A DNA stretch of 64,000 bases from Pedobacter deserti (GTDB lineage: Bacteria > Bacteroidota > Bacteroidia > Sphingobacteriales > Sphingobacteriaceae), in assembly GCF_024436415.1 (NCBI RefSeq), contig NZ_JAFMZQ010000001.1:992001-1056000 (forward strand), read 5' to 3'. Each line of letters begins with the position of its first letter. The first letter of the stretch is position 1. A program made the position numbers and the translations under genes. The notes beneath the pieces were generated by a model. That model was not told the origin of the DNA. It saw only the letters and a list, made by a program, of their open reading frames with translations, and did no database searches. Positions 46,715 through 56,255 of the stretch are shown piece by piece.

Positions 46715-48019
46715 ATGGAAAAAACGACGATTGAGAGAATCATGGCGCCGGTTAGCCGTTTTGTACATCTGGAATATACGAGCGGACTTGTGCTCATGGC
46801 CGCCGTGGTGGCGGCAATCATCTGGGCAAATTCTGCTTACCACGATTTTTATGAACACCTCTGGCACATCAATTTTTCGATAGGCTTTGATAAATTTCTG
46901 CTTAGCCACCCGCTGCATGTCTGGATCAACGATGGATTGATGGCGCTTTTCTTCTTTGTGATCGGCCTTGAACTTAAGCGGGAGTTTATGGAAGGCGAGC
47001 TATCCTCGGTAAGCAAAGCCGCACTGCCGATGGCGGCGGCTCTGGGCGGGATGATCGTCCCGGCCTTGATCTATACCGCTTTTAACGCGGGCACCGAGGC
47101 CGCGCACGGCTGGGGCATCCCGATGGCTACCGATATCGCATTCGCGTTGGCTTTGCTGTCCATGGCCGGCAAAGGCATCCCAACATCAGTTAAAGTGTTT
47201 CTTTCGGCACTAGCCGTAGCAGATGATCTGGGCGCTGTTCTCGTCATTGCGTTCTTCTATACAGCTGAGATTAATTTCCTCGCGCTGGGCATCGGAGCCG
47301 CATTTCTTGGCGTATTGATATTAGGCAATATCATAGGTATCCGGGCTAGCATGTTCTATTTGATCATTGGTATCGGTGTCTGGATCGGGTTTCTGCTCTC
47401 CGGCGTTCATGCTACGATTGCGGGCGTACTGGTTGCCTTTACCATTCCCGCGGTTACCAGGATCAACGAGGAAGTGTATGCAGGTAACCTCCGTAAGCTG
47501 TCGTATGATTTTGAGTCTGACATCCCGGAGCGCGGCAAACTGATCACACCCAAGCAAAATAAGACAATACAGAGTGTTAAGCGGCTGAGTATGGCCGCTG
47601 AAACACCACTGCAGACGATAGAACATGCCCTGCATCCCTGGGTGGCCTTCGGCATTATGCCGCTCTTTGCCCTGGCAAATGCTGGTATTGTGATCGGTTC
47701 CGATTTCCTGAGTTCTGTATCGAACCCGGTTTCGTTTGGTGTTGCGGCCGGATTGATCATCGGAAAATTCATCGGCATCATGGGTTTTTGCTGGATCATG
47801 ATAAAGTCAAGACTTGCCGGACTGCCGGAGGGCGCAGGCTGGAACCACCTGGCAGGCGTTTCCCTGCTGGCAGGTATAGGTTTCACCATGTCGCTTTTCA
47901 TCAGCGGACTGGCCTTTAAGCATCCGGTTTTTATTGATCAGGCGAAATACGGTATCCTGATTGCCTCTGTTGTGGCCGGTATCGCTGGTACAATAGTGCT
48001 AAAGCGGGTGACGAGGTAA
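46715..48019 (+). CDS. nhaA: Na+/H+ antiporter NhaA
   Basis: 434 residues, 12 membrane helices, exports Na+ in exchange for protons. The catalytic Asp pair is in VADDLGAVLVIAFFYT (about 169-170); TDIAFALALL and the conserved IVPALIYTAFN block are present. C-terminus is longer than the E. coli protein. Divergent from the exporter operon across 83 bp. Confidence 0.95.
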   Translation: MEKTTIERIMAPVSRFVHLEYTSGLVLMAAVVAAIIWANSAYHDFYEHLWHINFSIGFDKFLLSHPLHVWINDGLMALFFFVIGLELKREFMEGELSSVSKAALPMAAALGGMIVPALIYTAFNAGTEAAHGWGIPMATDIAFALALLSMAGKGIPTSVKVFLSALAVADDLGAVLVIAFFYTAEINFLALGIGAAFLGVLILGNIIGIRASMFYLIIGIGVWIGFLLSGVHATIAGVLVAFTIPAVTRINEEVYAGNLRKLSYDFESDIPERGKLITPKQNKTIQSVKRLSMAAETPLQTIEHALHPWVAFGIMPLFALANAGIVIGSDFLSSVSNPVSFGVAAGLIIGKFIGIMGFCWIMIKSRLAGLPEGAGWNHLAGVSLLAGIGFTMSLFISGLAFKHPVFIDQAKYGILIASVVAGIAGTIVLKRVTR

Positions 48020-48021
48020 GA

Positions 48022-48831
48022 TTATACCCGGGTACCGCAGTGAGCGCAGTACTTATCTGTGGGGCTGTGTAAGGCATGATGACAATGCGGGCATTTTCGT
48101 TTGGCCTCTTCGGTAGCTCTTGCCATTTCCACAGAAACTATACCTGTCGGAACGGCTATAATGCCATACCCGATGATCATCAGGATGCTTGCCAGAAACT
48201 GGCCCAAGGGGCTTTGAGGCGAGATATCTCCATAGCCAACGGTAGTAATGGTGACAATCGCCCAGTAGATCGATACGGGAATGCTGGTAAAGCCGCTGTC
48301 CTCTCCTTCAACGATATACATGAGTGTGCCGATTATGGTAACCAGGGTGACGACGCTGGTCAGAAATACGACGATCTTGTACAGGCTTGCTCGTAGGGCT
48401 GCACGCAGGATATTGCCCTCATACATGAACCGCGTCAACTTCAATATCCTGAACACCCGAAGTAGCCTTAAGGCGCGTACTACTACGAGGTATTGTGCGC
48501 CTGTTAGCATCAGGCTAAGGTAAGTAGGCAGGAATGCGATCAGATCTATAAAGCCGTAAAAAGAGAAAACGTACCGCCATGGTCTGTGGCTGCTGTAAAT
48601 CCTAAGGGCGTATTCTACGGTAAACAGGATGGTGAAAAGCCATTCAAATACATGAATGATGTGACCATACCGGGCCCTTACGGAAGCTACGCTTTCCAGG
48701 AAGACAGACAGAATGCTGAGCAGGATAAAGACAAGAAGCGCAAGGTCGAAGAGCTTACCTGCGGGCGTATCAGACCGGAAGATGATCACGTACAATTGTT
48801 TCCGGAATAAGTCGTTCCTGTTTTTTTTCAT
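48022..48831 (-). CDS. Voltage-gated-type K+/ion channel with zinc-ribbon tail
   Basis: 269 residues: six helices with Arg-rich S4 (RALRLLRVFRILKLTRF), pore and K+-filter motif TITTVGYGD, then a cytosolic C-terminal zinc ribbon CPHCHH...CAHCGTRV. Ends 2 bp from the NhaA stop, convergent; 5 bp after the DUF389 gene on the same strand, so likely co-transcribed with it. Confidence 0.9.
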   Translation of the reverse strand: MKKNRNDLFRKQLYVIIFRSDTPAGKLFDLALLVFILLSILSVFLESVASVRARYGHIIHVFEWLFTILFTVEYALRIYSSHRPWRYVFSFYGFIDLIAFLPTYLSLMLTGAQYLVVVRALRLLRVFRILKLTRFMYEGNILRAALRASLYKIVVFLTSVVTLVTIIGTLMYIVEGEDSGFTSIPVSIYWAIVTITTVGYGDISPQSPLGQFLASILMIIGYGIIAVPTGIVSVEMARATEEAKRKCPHCHHALHSPTDKYCAHCGTRV

Positions 48832-48836
48832 GCGTT

Positions 48837-50156
48837 CTAATCGGAAACTACAAGGGTAAGGGAGTCGGCTTTAATTCTTGATCTTAACCAGTCTCTTAAA
48901 CGTACAAGCTCCGCCGGTGCCGGATCGGTTCGGAAGCTTACCAGGGCAAGCGTTACCGTATCCTGCCTAAGGGTATCCATGCGTTGTCGGACTACATTTT
49001 CAATGCTGTAGCTGCTCAGTGCTGGATATAATGCTGCGAGTTCAGCACGGACATCTGGTATGGGCATGTCTAACCTGGCTGAGGAACTCTTTCGTGTGGA
49101 GTCGTTTTGATAGACGGCCTCCAGGATGCTGGCTTTGATCTGGCTGAAATCCAATTCATTCTTGGCGTTCAGTCCCTGCCGGATGCGGAGCTCGGTATTG
49201 TTTAACTTATAAGCAGGCAGCCTGGATTTCAGCGTATCAATCTGTTGGCCACTTAACTCGTCACCGAGCAGCAAAAGGTCAATTTCATTGCCCATGCTTC
49301 TGCTGTAATTAAAATTTTTGGTGATGACCTGTGTGCTTGCGAAGTTCATCTCTTTCTGAATAAAGGCATTGGCGTTGGTCTCGAAGATACTCTTATCCAC
49401 GATCCGGTAGGCCAGGTAAACGCTGGGGGCGGCTGTGACCAGCACCAGGATCCAGATGTACTGGCGTACTTTTCTTTCATAGGCCTTATCTTCAAATTCC
49501 TTTTTATGAAATTTCAGGTAGCGGACAATTAAATAAGTGGCCACGCAGATAAAGACGCTGTTTATAAAATACAGGTACATGGCACCAAGAAAGAAGTAAA
49601 GGTTGCCCGAAGCAAGTCCGAACCCGGCGGTACAAAGCGGAGGCATGAGTGCCGTGGCGATCGCCACGCCGGGTATGGCATTGCCTTTTTCCTTGCGCGT
49701 GGCAGCAACGATCCCGGCAAGTCCGCCAAATGTGGCGATGAACACATCCCAGATCGAGGGAGATGTTCTGGACAATAGCTCCGAGGAGGCATCATGCAAA
49801 GGTGTTATCAAAAAGTATAAGGTTGAGGTGATCACACTGATCACCGTGGCAATAGCCAGGTTGCGCGCCGCCTTTTTAACGAGCTCAAAATCATTGATGC
49901 CAATGCCAAGTCCGACGCCCATGATCGGCCCCATAAGCGGTGAAATGAGCATAGCCCCGATGATCACAGCTGTTGAATTGACATTGAGACCGATGGAGGC
50001 CACGAATATCGCGAAAATGAGCGTCCATAAGTTGGCCCCTTTAAACTCTACATTCCGCCTCAGGGCTTCCACCGTATCCTGTTCGTCGGCATTGTCTTCA
50101 TGCAAACTGAAGCGGTAGGAAATGAAGTTTCTGATCGCAAGGAAAATTTCTCTCAT
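48837..50156 (-). CDS. DUF389 (TIGR00341) membrane protein
   Basis: 439 residues. DUF389 core with GAMLISPLMGPIMGVGLGIG and several membrane helices, followed by an N-to-C shift to a soluble C-terminal domain of about 190 residues. Function unknown. Same strand as the ion channel. Confidence 0.9.
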   Translation of the reverse strand: MREIFLAIRNFISYRFSLHEDNADEQDTVEALRRNVEFKGANLWTLIFAIFVASIGLNVNSTAVIIGAMLISPLMGPIMGVGLGIGINDFELVKKAARNLAIATVISVITSTLYFLITPLHDASSELLSRTSPSIWDVFIATFGGLAGIVAATRKEKGNAIPGVAIATALMPPLCTAGFGLASGNLYFFLGAMYLYFINSVFICVATYLIVRYLKFHKKEFEDKAYERKVRQYIWILVLVTAAPSVYLAYRIVDKSIFETNANAFIQKEMNFASTQVITKNFNYSRSMGNEIDLLLLGDELSGQQIDTLKSRLPAYKLNNTELRIRQGLNAKNELDFSQIKASILEAVYQNDSTRKSSSARLDMPIPDVRAELAALYPALSSYSIENVVRQRMDTLRQDTVTLALVSFRTDPAPAELVRLRDWLRSRIKADSLTLVVSD

Positions 50157-50194
50157 GCCCTGCTACATTCAAAAATCAAACCACTATGGCAACG

Positions 50195-53100
50195 CTATTT
50201 GCCAGATCCGAAACGAAATGCGCGAAGCTTTTGCTGGTTGATACCGACAAACAGGGTATTGTTGATGATGGCGGTGCTGCGTACATCGCCCTTCAGGCGG
50301 AGGCCGCTTTGAAGTTCGGGCACGTAGCTGAAGTCGCCTTTTCCGTTCCCTTTAAGGAGTATACCGTGGTTGGCATCGTATTTTCCGAAACGTATCCTCG
50401 ACTGGTTGATGTTGCCGCAGAGGAGCAGGTCTTTGTATCCGTCGCTGTCGTAATCCAGAGAAGTTATGGTAAACACTGGTGCGAACTGGGCTTGTATGGG
50501 CAGTGCCTTTTCTTTGAATCTGCCATTTTGCTGCCTTATAAAAAAGCTTGTTTTCAGGCAGTTTGCTTTCAGTCGTCTGGCCCCCTCGAGTTCATCGGGG
50601 GTAAACATTTCCTTCAAACCTGCTTCTGAATAACTTTTGTAATCGGGAAAGCGCGGGCGCATGATGCTCATCTGGTCGAGCAGCTCATCCCGGCTCATAT
50701 AGGGATAACTTTTGTCCAGCAGGTAAAAGCACAGAATGGGATCCATAGCACCATTCATATCGAAATCCTTGTAGAACATTTCTGCGGGTTTGGCGTCACT
50801 TACCCGGCACTGACTGTTTAGGCCAAGGTTGCCAAGTACAAGGTCTGCGCGGCCGTCGGCATTGAGGTCCTCGAGTTGAATGGTGTTCCACCAGCCCTGG
50901 TACGATTTGCCGAAATATTGTTTCGTCTGGTTTTTAAGCTGCCCGCCTTCGTTTAAAAAAGCTGTCACAGGCATCCAGTCGCCCACCACGATCAGGTCGT
51001 CCCGACCGTCCTGGTTCAGGTCAGTTACGGCGGCATCGGTAACCATACCGATGTGCTCCAGCTGGGCGGCCATCTTCCTGATCTGATTGGTAAACCGGCC
51101 CTTGCCGTCGTTGATCAGCAGGTAGCTTGCCGGTGTTTCAGGGTATCTGGTTGGCTTAACGCGGCTCCCCACAAAAAGATCCGGCTTCCCGTCGCCATTG
51201 AAATCACCTACCCGCGCGCAGCTTTTGCTTGAGTGCATCTTAGGCAGGGCAGCGGCCGCTTTGGTAAGCCGTCCCTTGCCGTCGTTTAGATAGAGTCTGT
51301 CCTGAAACAGGGAGTCGCCCTCTTTGAAGTTTCCGTAACCGCCACTCACTACATACAAGTCAGTATGCGTGTCGCCGTTCGCATCGAAGAAAACGGCGTC
51401 GGTATCTTCACTGGCCACGTCTGCTAGAAAGGGCTGGCTGTCTGCCCTGAACTGTCCGTTTCTTTGCTGAATAAATACTGCCCCGGGCTGATCCACGTCG
51501 CCGCCGATAAAGAGGTCTTCGAGGCTGTCGCCATTCAGGTCGCCCCTTGCCATGCACGGACCTGAAAACGAAAGGGCGTTCACGAGATTGGGTTGTCTTT
51601 TAAAGTCGTTAATGTGATTCTTTTTCTGGCTGTAAGCTATAGGGGAAGAGATTTCCTTAAACAGAGGGTCGGGAGACTTCTGCCTCACATACCGCTGCGT
51701 GGCATCACGTTCATAAAGCAGCAACTGCATGTTTGCGCGAATATTGCTGAGCACCTGCTGCCTGCCGCCCGGCCATACCACCCGGACGGAGTCCACCGTT
51801 TTCGCGTTGCCCAGGCCGAAATGCAGGTTGGCTGAAACGCTGGACAGGAAGCCCCTGGATGGCATCTGTTCAAGGCACTGTTGCCTGCCCTTTTGATAGA
51901 TGGTTACGGTAGCGCCCAGTCCGTCTGTATTCTTTCCGGAGCCTTTCAGTTTAACCTTCAGGTAGCTGGAAGTGGTGTCGCCCTGGTTCTCGTAGATAAA
52001 TGCGGCCTTGTTGATGTTGTTGACTACAATATCCAGGTCGCCGTCATTGTCAAGGTCGCTGTAGGCAGCGCCATTGCTGTTAGATGGCAGGGTGATGCCC
52101 CACTCGGCTCCTTTATTGCTGAAGGTGAGGTTTCCGTTGTTTCTGAAGATATAGTTTTTCACATCGGAAGAGGGCACGCGTTTCAGCATTTCTTCCAGAT
52201 GGTGAGGCTGAATCTGTCCCTGAATACTTTGCATGTATTGTTCATTGTACTTTAGGACATCCTGGTTTGTGAAATCGCGCATGTAACCATTAGTAACGAA
52301 GAGGTCTTTCCAGCCGTCGTTGTCGTAGTCGGCAAAGAGCGGCGCCCAGCTCCAGTCGGTATTTGAAACCCCGGCAAGCTGCCCGATCTCACTGAATGTG
52401 CCGTTGCCATTGTTGATATGAAGCATATTGCGCATATACTGGTAGTAAAAGCCATTGCGCAGGTTGATGTTGAACAGTTCGTAGTTGTCGAGCCCTGCCA
52501 GGAGCTTCTGCCGTTTGTTATCTTCCGGAAGCATGTCGAGCGTGAAGATGTCCTGCAAACCGTCATTGTTTACGTCGGCGATGCAGTTACCCATGGAAAA
52601 GAGGGAGATGTGGTCCAGCTGTTTCTGCATCTGATCGCTAAACGTTCCATCGCCGTTGTTGATATACAACACATCGGGAATAGCATAATCGTTTGACAGG
52701 TAGATGTCGGGCCAGCCGTCGTTGTTGATGTCGCCCACCCCGCCGCTAAGTCCGTACGAGAGGGTCGACATGTTCAAGCCCGCTTCTTTGGTCACCTCCC
52801 GGAAACGTTGGCCTTCATTTTTATAAAGTTTAGAGCAGGAGAGCGGGTCGGCCTGCTTTTTCAAGGCTTCTATGGCCACATCGTCCAGGTTACTCAGTAC
52901 CTGTATGTTCTCATTGATCAGGAACAAGTCCAGATCACCATCAAGGTCGTAGTCGAAAAAGATTGACTGTGTGCTGAATGCGGTATCTGCCAGGCCGTAA
53001 GTCAGCGCTTCATCTGCAAAAGTCGGGATGCCGTCGCTGTTCAGTCCCTGGTTAATGAAAAGCTGGTTGCGCGACCTCGGACCCGCGACCCTTCCGGCGT

Positions 53101-53521
53101 GGCATACGTAAATATCAAGCTTGCCGTCGCCGTTCACGTCGGCCATGTTGACACCGTTTCGCCATCCCGAAAGCCTGCCACCCACGCCTGCCTTACGTGT
53201 AATGTCGCTGAACCGCATGTTTCCATGGTTCAGGTAAAGCTTGTTGCTGACCATGTTTCCGGAGAAGTAGATGTCGTCGAGCCCGTCGCCGTTAAGGTCC
53301 CCGGTGGCCACGCCGCCGCCATTATAGAAGCCCTGGTAAAAGCTGGTGACTTCCTTGCCGAATTTCTCCTGGATAACGTTGTTGAACAGGATGCTGGTGG
53401 AAGAAGAGTCGAGCAGTTTGAAACGAGGTTTAGGGCTTACATGTGTTTGAGCGGTTTTTTCAGTTTCTGCACACGACAGCAGAAAGAGCGCACACAGTAT
53501 TGCCAGGCGGAATAATGTCAT
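50195..53521 (-). CDS. Giant FG-GAP/ASPIC lipoprotein (CRTAC1-like)
   Basis: 1108 residues, lipobox LFLLSCAET. Many FG-GAP/VCBS repeats with calcium-type DxDxDG loops (DLNGDGLDDI, DVNGDGKLDI, DYDNDGWKDLF, DLDNDGDLDI) and an ASPIC/UnbV domain near 560-640 (DGLGATVTIYQ, VRVVWPGGRQQ). Two beta-propeller-like halves are likely. Such proteins usually lie in SusC/SusD clusters; here it stands alone. Surface adhesion or glycan role is inferred only. Confidence 0.9.
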   Translation of the reverse strand: MTLFRLAILCALFLLSCAETEKTAQTHVSPKPRFKLLDSSSTSILFNNVIQEKFGKEVTSFYQGFYNGGGVATGDLNGDGLDDIYFSGNMVSNKLYLNHGNMRFSDITRKAGVGGRLSGWRNGVNMADVNGDGKLDIYVCHAGRVAGPRSRNQLFINQGLNSDGIPTFADEALTYGLADTAFSTQSIFFDYDLDGDLDLFLINENIQVLSNLDDVAIEALKKQADPLSCSKLYKNEGQRFREVTKEAGLNMSTLSYGLSGGVGDINNDGWPDIYLSNDYAIPDVLYINNGDGTFSDQMQKQLDHISLFSMGNCIADVNNDGLQDIFTLDMLPEDNKRQKLLAGLDNYELFNINLRNGFYYQYMRNMLHINNGNGTFSEIGQLAGVSNTDWSWAPLFADYDNDGWKDLFVTNGYMRDFTNQDVLKYNEQYMQSIQGQIQPHHLEEMLKRVPSSDVKNYIFRNNGNLTFSNKGAEWGITLPSNSNGAAYSDLDNDGDLDIVVNNINKAAFIYENQGDTTSSYLKVKLKGSGKNTDGLGATVTIYQKGRQQCLEQMPSRGFLSSVSANLHFGLGNAKTVDSVRVVWPGGRQQVLSNIRANMQLLLYERDATQRYVRQKSPDPLFKEISSPIAYSQKKNHINDFKRQPNLVNALSFSGPCMARGDLNGDSLEDLFIGGDVDQPGAVFIQQRNGQFRADSQPFLADVASEDTDAVFFDANGDTHTDLYVVSGGYGNFKEGDSLFQDRLYLNDGKGRLTKAAAALPKMHSSKSCARVGDFNGDGKPDLFVGSRVKPTRYPETPASYLLINDGKGRFTNQIRKMAAQLEHIGMVTDAAVTDLNQDGRDDLIVVGDWMPVTAFLNEGGQLKNQTKQYFGKSYQGWWNTIQLEDLNADGRADLVLGNLGLNSQCRVSDAKPAEMFYKDFDMNGAMDPILCFYLLDKSYPYMSRDELLDQMSIMRPRFPDYKSYSEAGLKEMFTPDELEGARRLKANCLKTSFFIRQQNGRFKEKALPIQAQFAPVFTITSLDYDSDGYKDLLLCGNINQSRIRFGKYDANHGILLKGNGKGDFSYVPELQSGLRLKGDVRSTAIINNTLFVGINQQKLRAFRFGSGK

Positions 53522-53609
53522 ACGTAGTGGTTTTTTGGTTAGCAGTAAAAGACTTACTTACCTGTATGACAAAAAAGTTATATAAAAGTCCTATATGGTC
53601 AGCTAAATT

Positions 53610-54161
53610 TCAGTTGATTAATTGATGTCTGACTTGACTTAAGGTCAAAGCCCGCTTTATTCGCGGGCGGTTATAGCGCTGGAGAAATATGGGATACAGA
53701 TTTAGCAGGATATTTAGTATCAGCAGCGAAAGGGATCTAGAAAAACCGAATATTAACGCTACGTACACATTGAATCCAAGCACGATCATGAAGATGACGG
53801 TATGGTTAAGTTCGGATATTTTTGTCTGCTGATAAAGCTTAGTGAGGGCTTCAGTATTGTTTCCTATGGGGAGCGTTTTTCTGGTCAGCTTTTCCCAGCC
53901 GGTCCAAACCAATAATTTCCGGTAGATGTTTATGCCAAAGTATTCGTACAGCTTGCCTTTCTGTTCCCATTTTTTCTCAAGGAAGTAGGGGGAAGCATAT
54001 CTGCTTTGCATCGCGTCGGAGAGGAATGCCGCGCATGCCATGAGCAGGAAATTAAGTACCCACGCGAATGCAAAGCTGTCGACCTTAATAAAATAGACCA
54101 GGCCACAGAGGCAAGCTATTGACAGCACTGAGGTCACAATAAAAATAATTTTCTTTTTCAT
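53610..54161 (-). CDS. Membrane protein of unknown function
   Basis: 183 residues with four hydrophobic helices (about 5-25, 30-47, 125-145, 148-165) and a central charged part (EYFGINIYRKLLVWTGWEK). The pattern of short TM pairs around a GINxYRK-like block resembles CrtO-type acyltransferases, but the match is weak. No clear neighbours in an operon. Confidence 0.6.
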   Translation of the reverse strand: MKKKIIFIVTSVLSIACLCGLVYFIKVDSFAFAWVLNFLLMACAAFLSDAMQSRYASPYFLEKKWEQKGKLYEYFGINIYRKLLVWTGWEKLTRKTLPIGNNTEALTKLYQQTKISELNHTVIFMIVLGFNVYVALIFGFSRSLSLLILNILLNLYPIFLQRYNRPRIKRALTLSQVRHQLIN

Positions 54162-54235
54162 AACAAGAGGGTTGTTGGTGCCGTAATATCATGTGTATTT
54201 CTGAAATACATACATGAAGTTCAGGGCTTGTCCCG

Positions 54236-54811
54236 TCAGGGTTTTTTATAGACCAGGCAACCGATCTTATTAGGATGATCTTGTATAAAGCTCTGTTTAG
54301 ATTCGTTTCGCAGCATTAAGATAATCAATAGATCCCCGCCAGCGGCCAGCGTAAAGAACAGTCCGAAAGCCAGCCATGAAATGCTGCCGGTAAGTATGGC
54401 GATCAGTGTAGGGATTATTCCAAGAATGATTCCGGGCGCAGCCGCCCCAATCTGGTAATGCCTGAGCCGTAATGGCTCCGTACAGTGGCAATAGGGCGTC
54501 AAAGATTTCCATAGTATCCCAAACCTGATGGTCCGGAAGCCTGAACTGGCGAAAAGCGCCCAGGCAAGGCCATGGATCAGTTCATGCACAACAATGCCGG
54601 CTAGCATGATGCCAACCAGCCAAACTAAACCCTGGACACCTGGAGGTAAAATTTCTTTATAATGAGCGAGGGAAAGCTGGTTAGGCCAGAGCAAATAAAA
54701 AACCAACACGAATACGAATGCAAAGGGTAAAAAATAGGCGATCGATTTGAGTTGTGCCTGACCGGCACTGATTGTAAGTTCCCGCGCTTGATCTTGATCT
54801 GCTGTTTTCAT
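54236..54811 (-). CDS. DUF3267-type membrane zincin-like peptidase
   Basis: 191 residues from ATG 54811 (51 bp of upstream open frame overlap the GH140 gene's tail). Four or five helices, with the metalloprotease motif HELIHGL in a membrane helix, as in DUF3267/site-2-protease-like proteins. Third metal ligand not identified. Role unknown. Confidence 0.8.
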   Translation of the reverse strand: MKTADQDQARELTISAGQAQLKSIAYFLPFAFVFVLVFYLLWPNQLSLAHYKEILPPGVQGLVWLVGIMLAGIVVHELIHGLAWALFASSGFRTIRFGILWKSLTPYCHCTEPLRLRHYQIGAAAPGIILGIIPTLIAILTGSISWLAFGLFFTLAAGGDLLIILMLRNESKQSFIQDHPNKIGCLVYKKP

Positions 54812-54834
54812 GCCCAAAAATAAACAACTTATTA

Positions 54835-56151
54835 TTATAATCCCTCCACCACGACAACCCAATCGCTGCCGCGGCCTTCCGAGGGCGGCACAATGGATTT
54901 ACTTCCTTCATTCTTAAATTCCCCGAGGGGCAGTATCTGTGCATCTCTGGGATTGAATAAAGACAGCTTCAGTTTAACGGTCTTTAGCATGGATGTATTG
55001 ATGGTCGTTTTCCGGCCATACGGCAGGTAGGCGATGAGCAATCGCCCATCTGCGGAGGTGGCGGCCACCTCATACTCCGGCGTTTCAGGGTTATCTTTCC
55101 CTATGGCGCTTTGGTTGGGCTGCAGGGACTGCCAGTTATACTGTTCAAAGAATCTTCGCATAAACCCCATCTGCCTTGCACCAGGCTGATCCAGTGCGAC
55201 TGTCCAATGCGTGCGTGCCCAGGATACGGGCTTGCTGCCGTTATAGAACTGCCAGATATTATGATTCCCGTAAGTATGCCCGCACGCACCCGACAACATA
55301 CTCCAGTAAGCTGTCTGCCGTGCATCGAAATCATCCATCCAGCCAAATTCGCCCGGTTTGAATTTGTTCGGGTGATCTTCATAACGTGGTTCGCCGTCCA
55401 GATGTGGTAATACCGGCGATAGGTTCCGCCGATTAAAACGGTAATTCCTGGAATCCTGGCTGTGCCCCGTTTGGGACATATGAAAATCTATCCAGGTGGC
55501 GTCCTTGAAGTAATCGTAAGAGGATCTGGCGCCCGTTGGATGGAAGGTGATTAAGTGCCTGCCGCCGTCGCCCGACTTAAGCCCTTCAGCCATGGCATGA
55601 ATGATATGCCGGTCTTCGGCATTCTCAATATGGCGGTCGCCACCTAACACCCAAACGATCGGATACTTACGATACCGGCGACCGAGGTATTCCCCGAAAG
55701 CTTTCGCGTTCTGAGGCGTGAATATTTCCGGTCCCTGACCCCAGGCTTTGTTCCACTTATCGCCCCAGCTCGGCAGCATGGCGACGATCAGTCCGAGGCT
55801 TTCAGCCCTTTGAACCACGTAATCTACATGTTTGAAGTATGACTCGTTCGGCTTTGCTGGATCATTGTCTATAAGCGGAGTGTCGCCGTAAGGATTCGGT
55901 GTGCTGAGCCCATCAAGTTCAGCCAACACCACGGCCTGGATGACGGTGAAGCCCTTGGATGCCCGATCCCGCAGGTACCGGTCTGCCTCCCGTCGGTCCA
56001 ATTTATGGAACAGCTCCCAGGCAGTATCACCCAGCCAGAAAAACGGTTTTCCAGTACTGGTATGCAGATAGCGTTTGTCGGGGCTCACTTTCAATTGTGC
56101 CGCAGCCGGCAGCCAAATTGCGGTGAGTATGTAGAGGACCAGATGTTTCAT
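54835..56151 (-). CDS. GH140-like glycoside hydrolase (DUF4038)
   Basis: 438 residues, signal peptide ending WLPAAAQ. (Beta/alpha)8 barrel of DUF4038/GH140, whose known member cleaves apiose in rhamnogalacturonan II. Seen: GKPFFWLGDTAWELFHKL, YPIVWVLGGDRH and the active-site-like HPTGARSS, HMSQTGHSQDSRNY. C-terminal beta domain (about 345-438). Periplasmic. Adjacent to the DUF3267 gene, not to other glycan genes. Confidence 0.88.
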   Translation of the reverse strand: MKHLVLYILTAIWLPAAAQLKVSPDKRYLHTSTGKPFFWLGDTAWELFHKLDRREADRYLRDRASKGFTVIQAVVLAELDGLSTPNPYGDTPLIDNDPAKPNESYFKHVDYVVQRAESLGLIVAMLPSWGDKWNKAWGQGPEIFTPQNAKAFGEYLGRRYRKYPIVWVLGGDRHIENAEDRHIIHAMAEGLKSGDGGRHLITFHPTGARSSYDYFKDATWIDFHMSQTGHSQDSRNYRFNRRNLSPVLPHLDGEPRYEDHPNKFKPGEFGWMDDFDARQTAYWSMLSGACGHTYGNHNIWQFYNGSKPVSWARTHWTVALDQPGARQMGFMRRFFEQYNWQSLQPNQSAIGKDNPETPEYEVAATSADGRLLIAYLPYGRKTTINTSMLKTVKLKLSLFNPRDAQILPLGEFKNEGSKSIVPPSEGRGSDWVVVVEGL

Positions 56152-56255
56152 ATCAGCAGGTGATGATCAAACTTAATAAAAAGTAAGGTAGATTAGTATT
56201 TACATGGCTGTTATTTCGCGGCAATAACCGATCTTCACTTTTCAAAGATTTGGAT

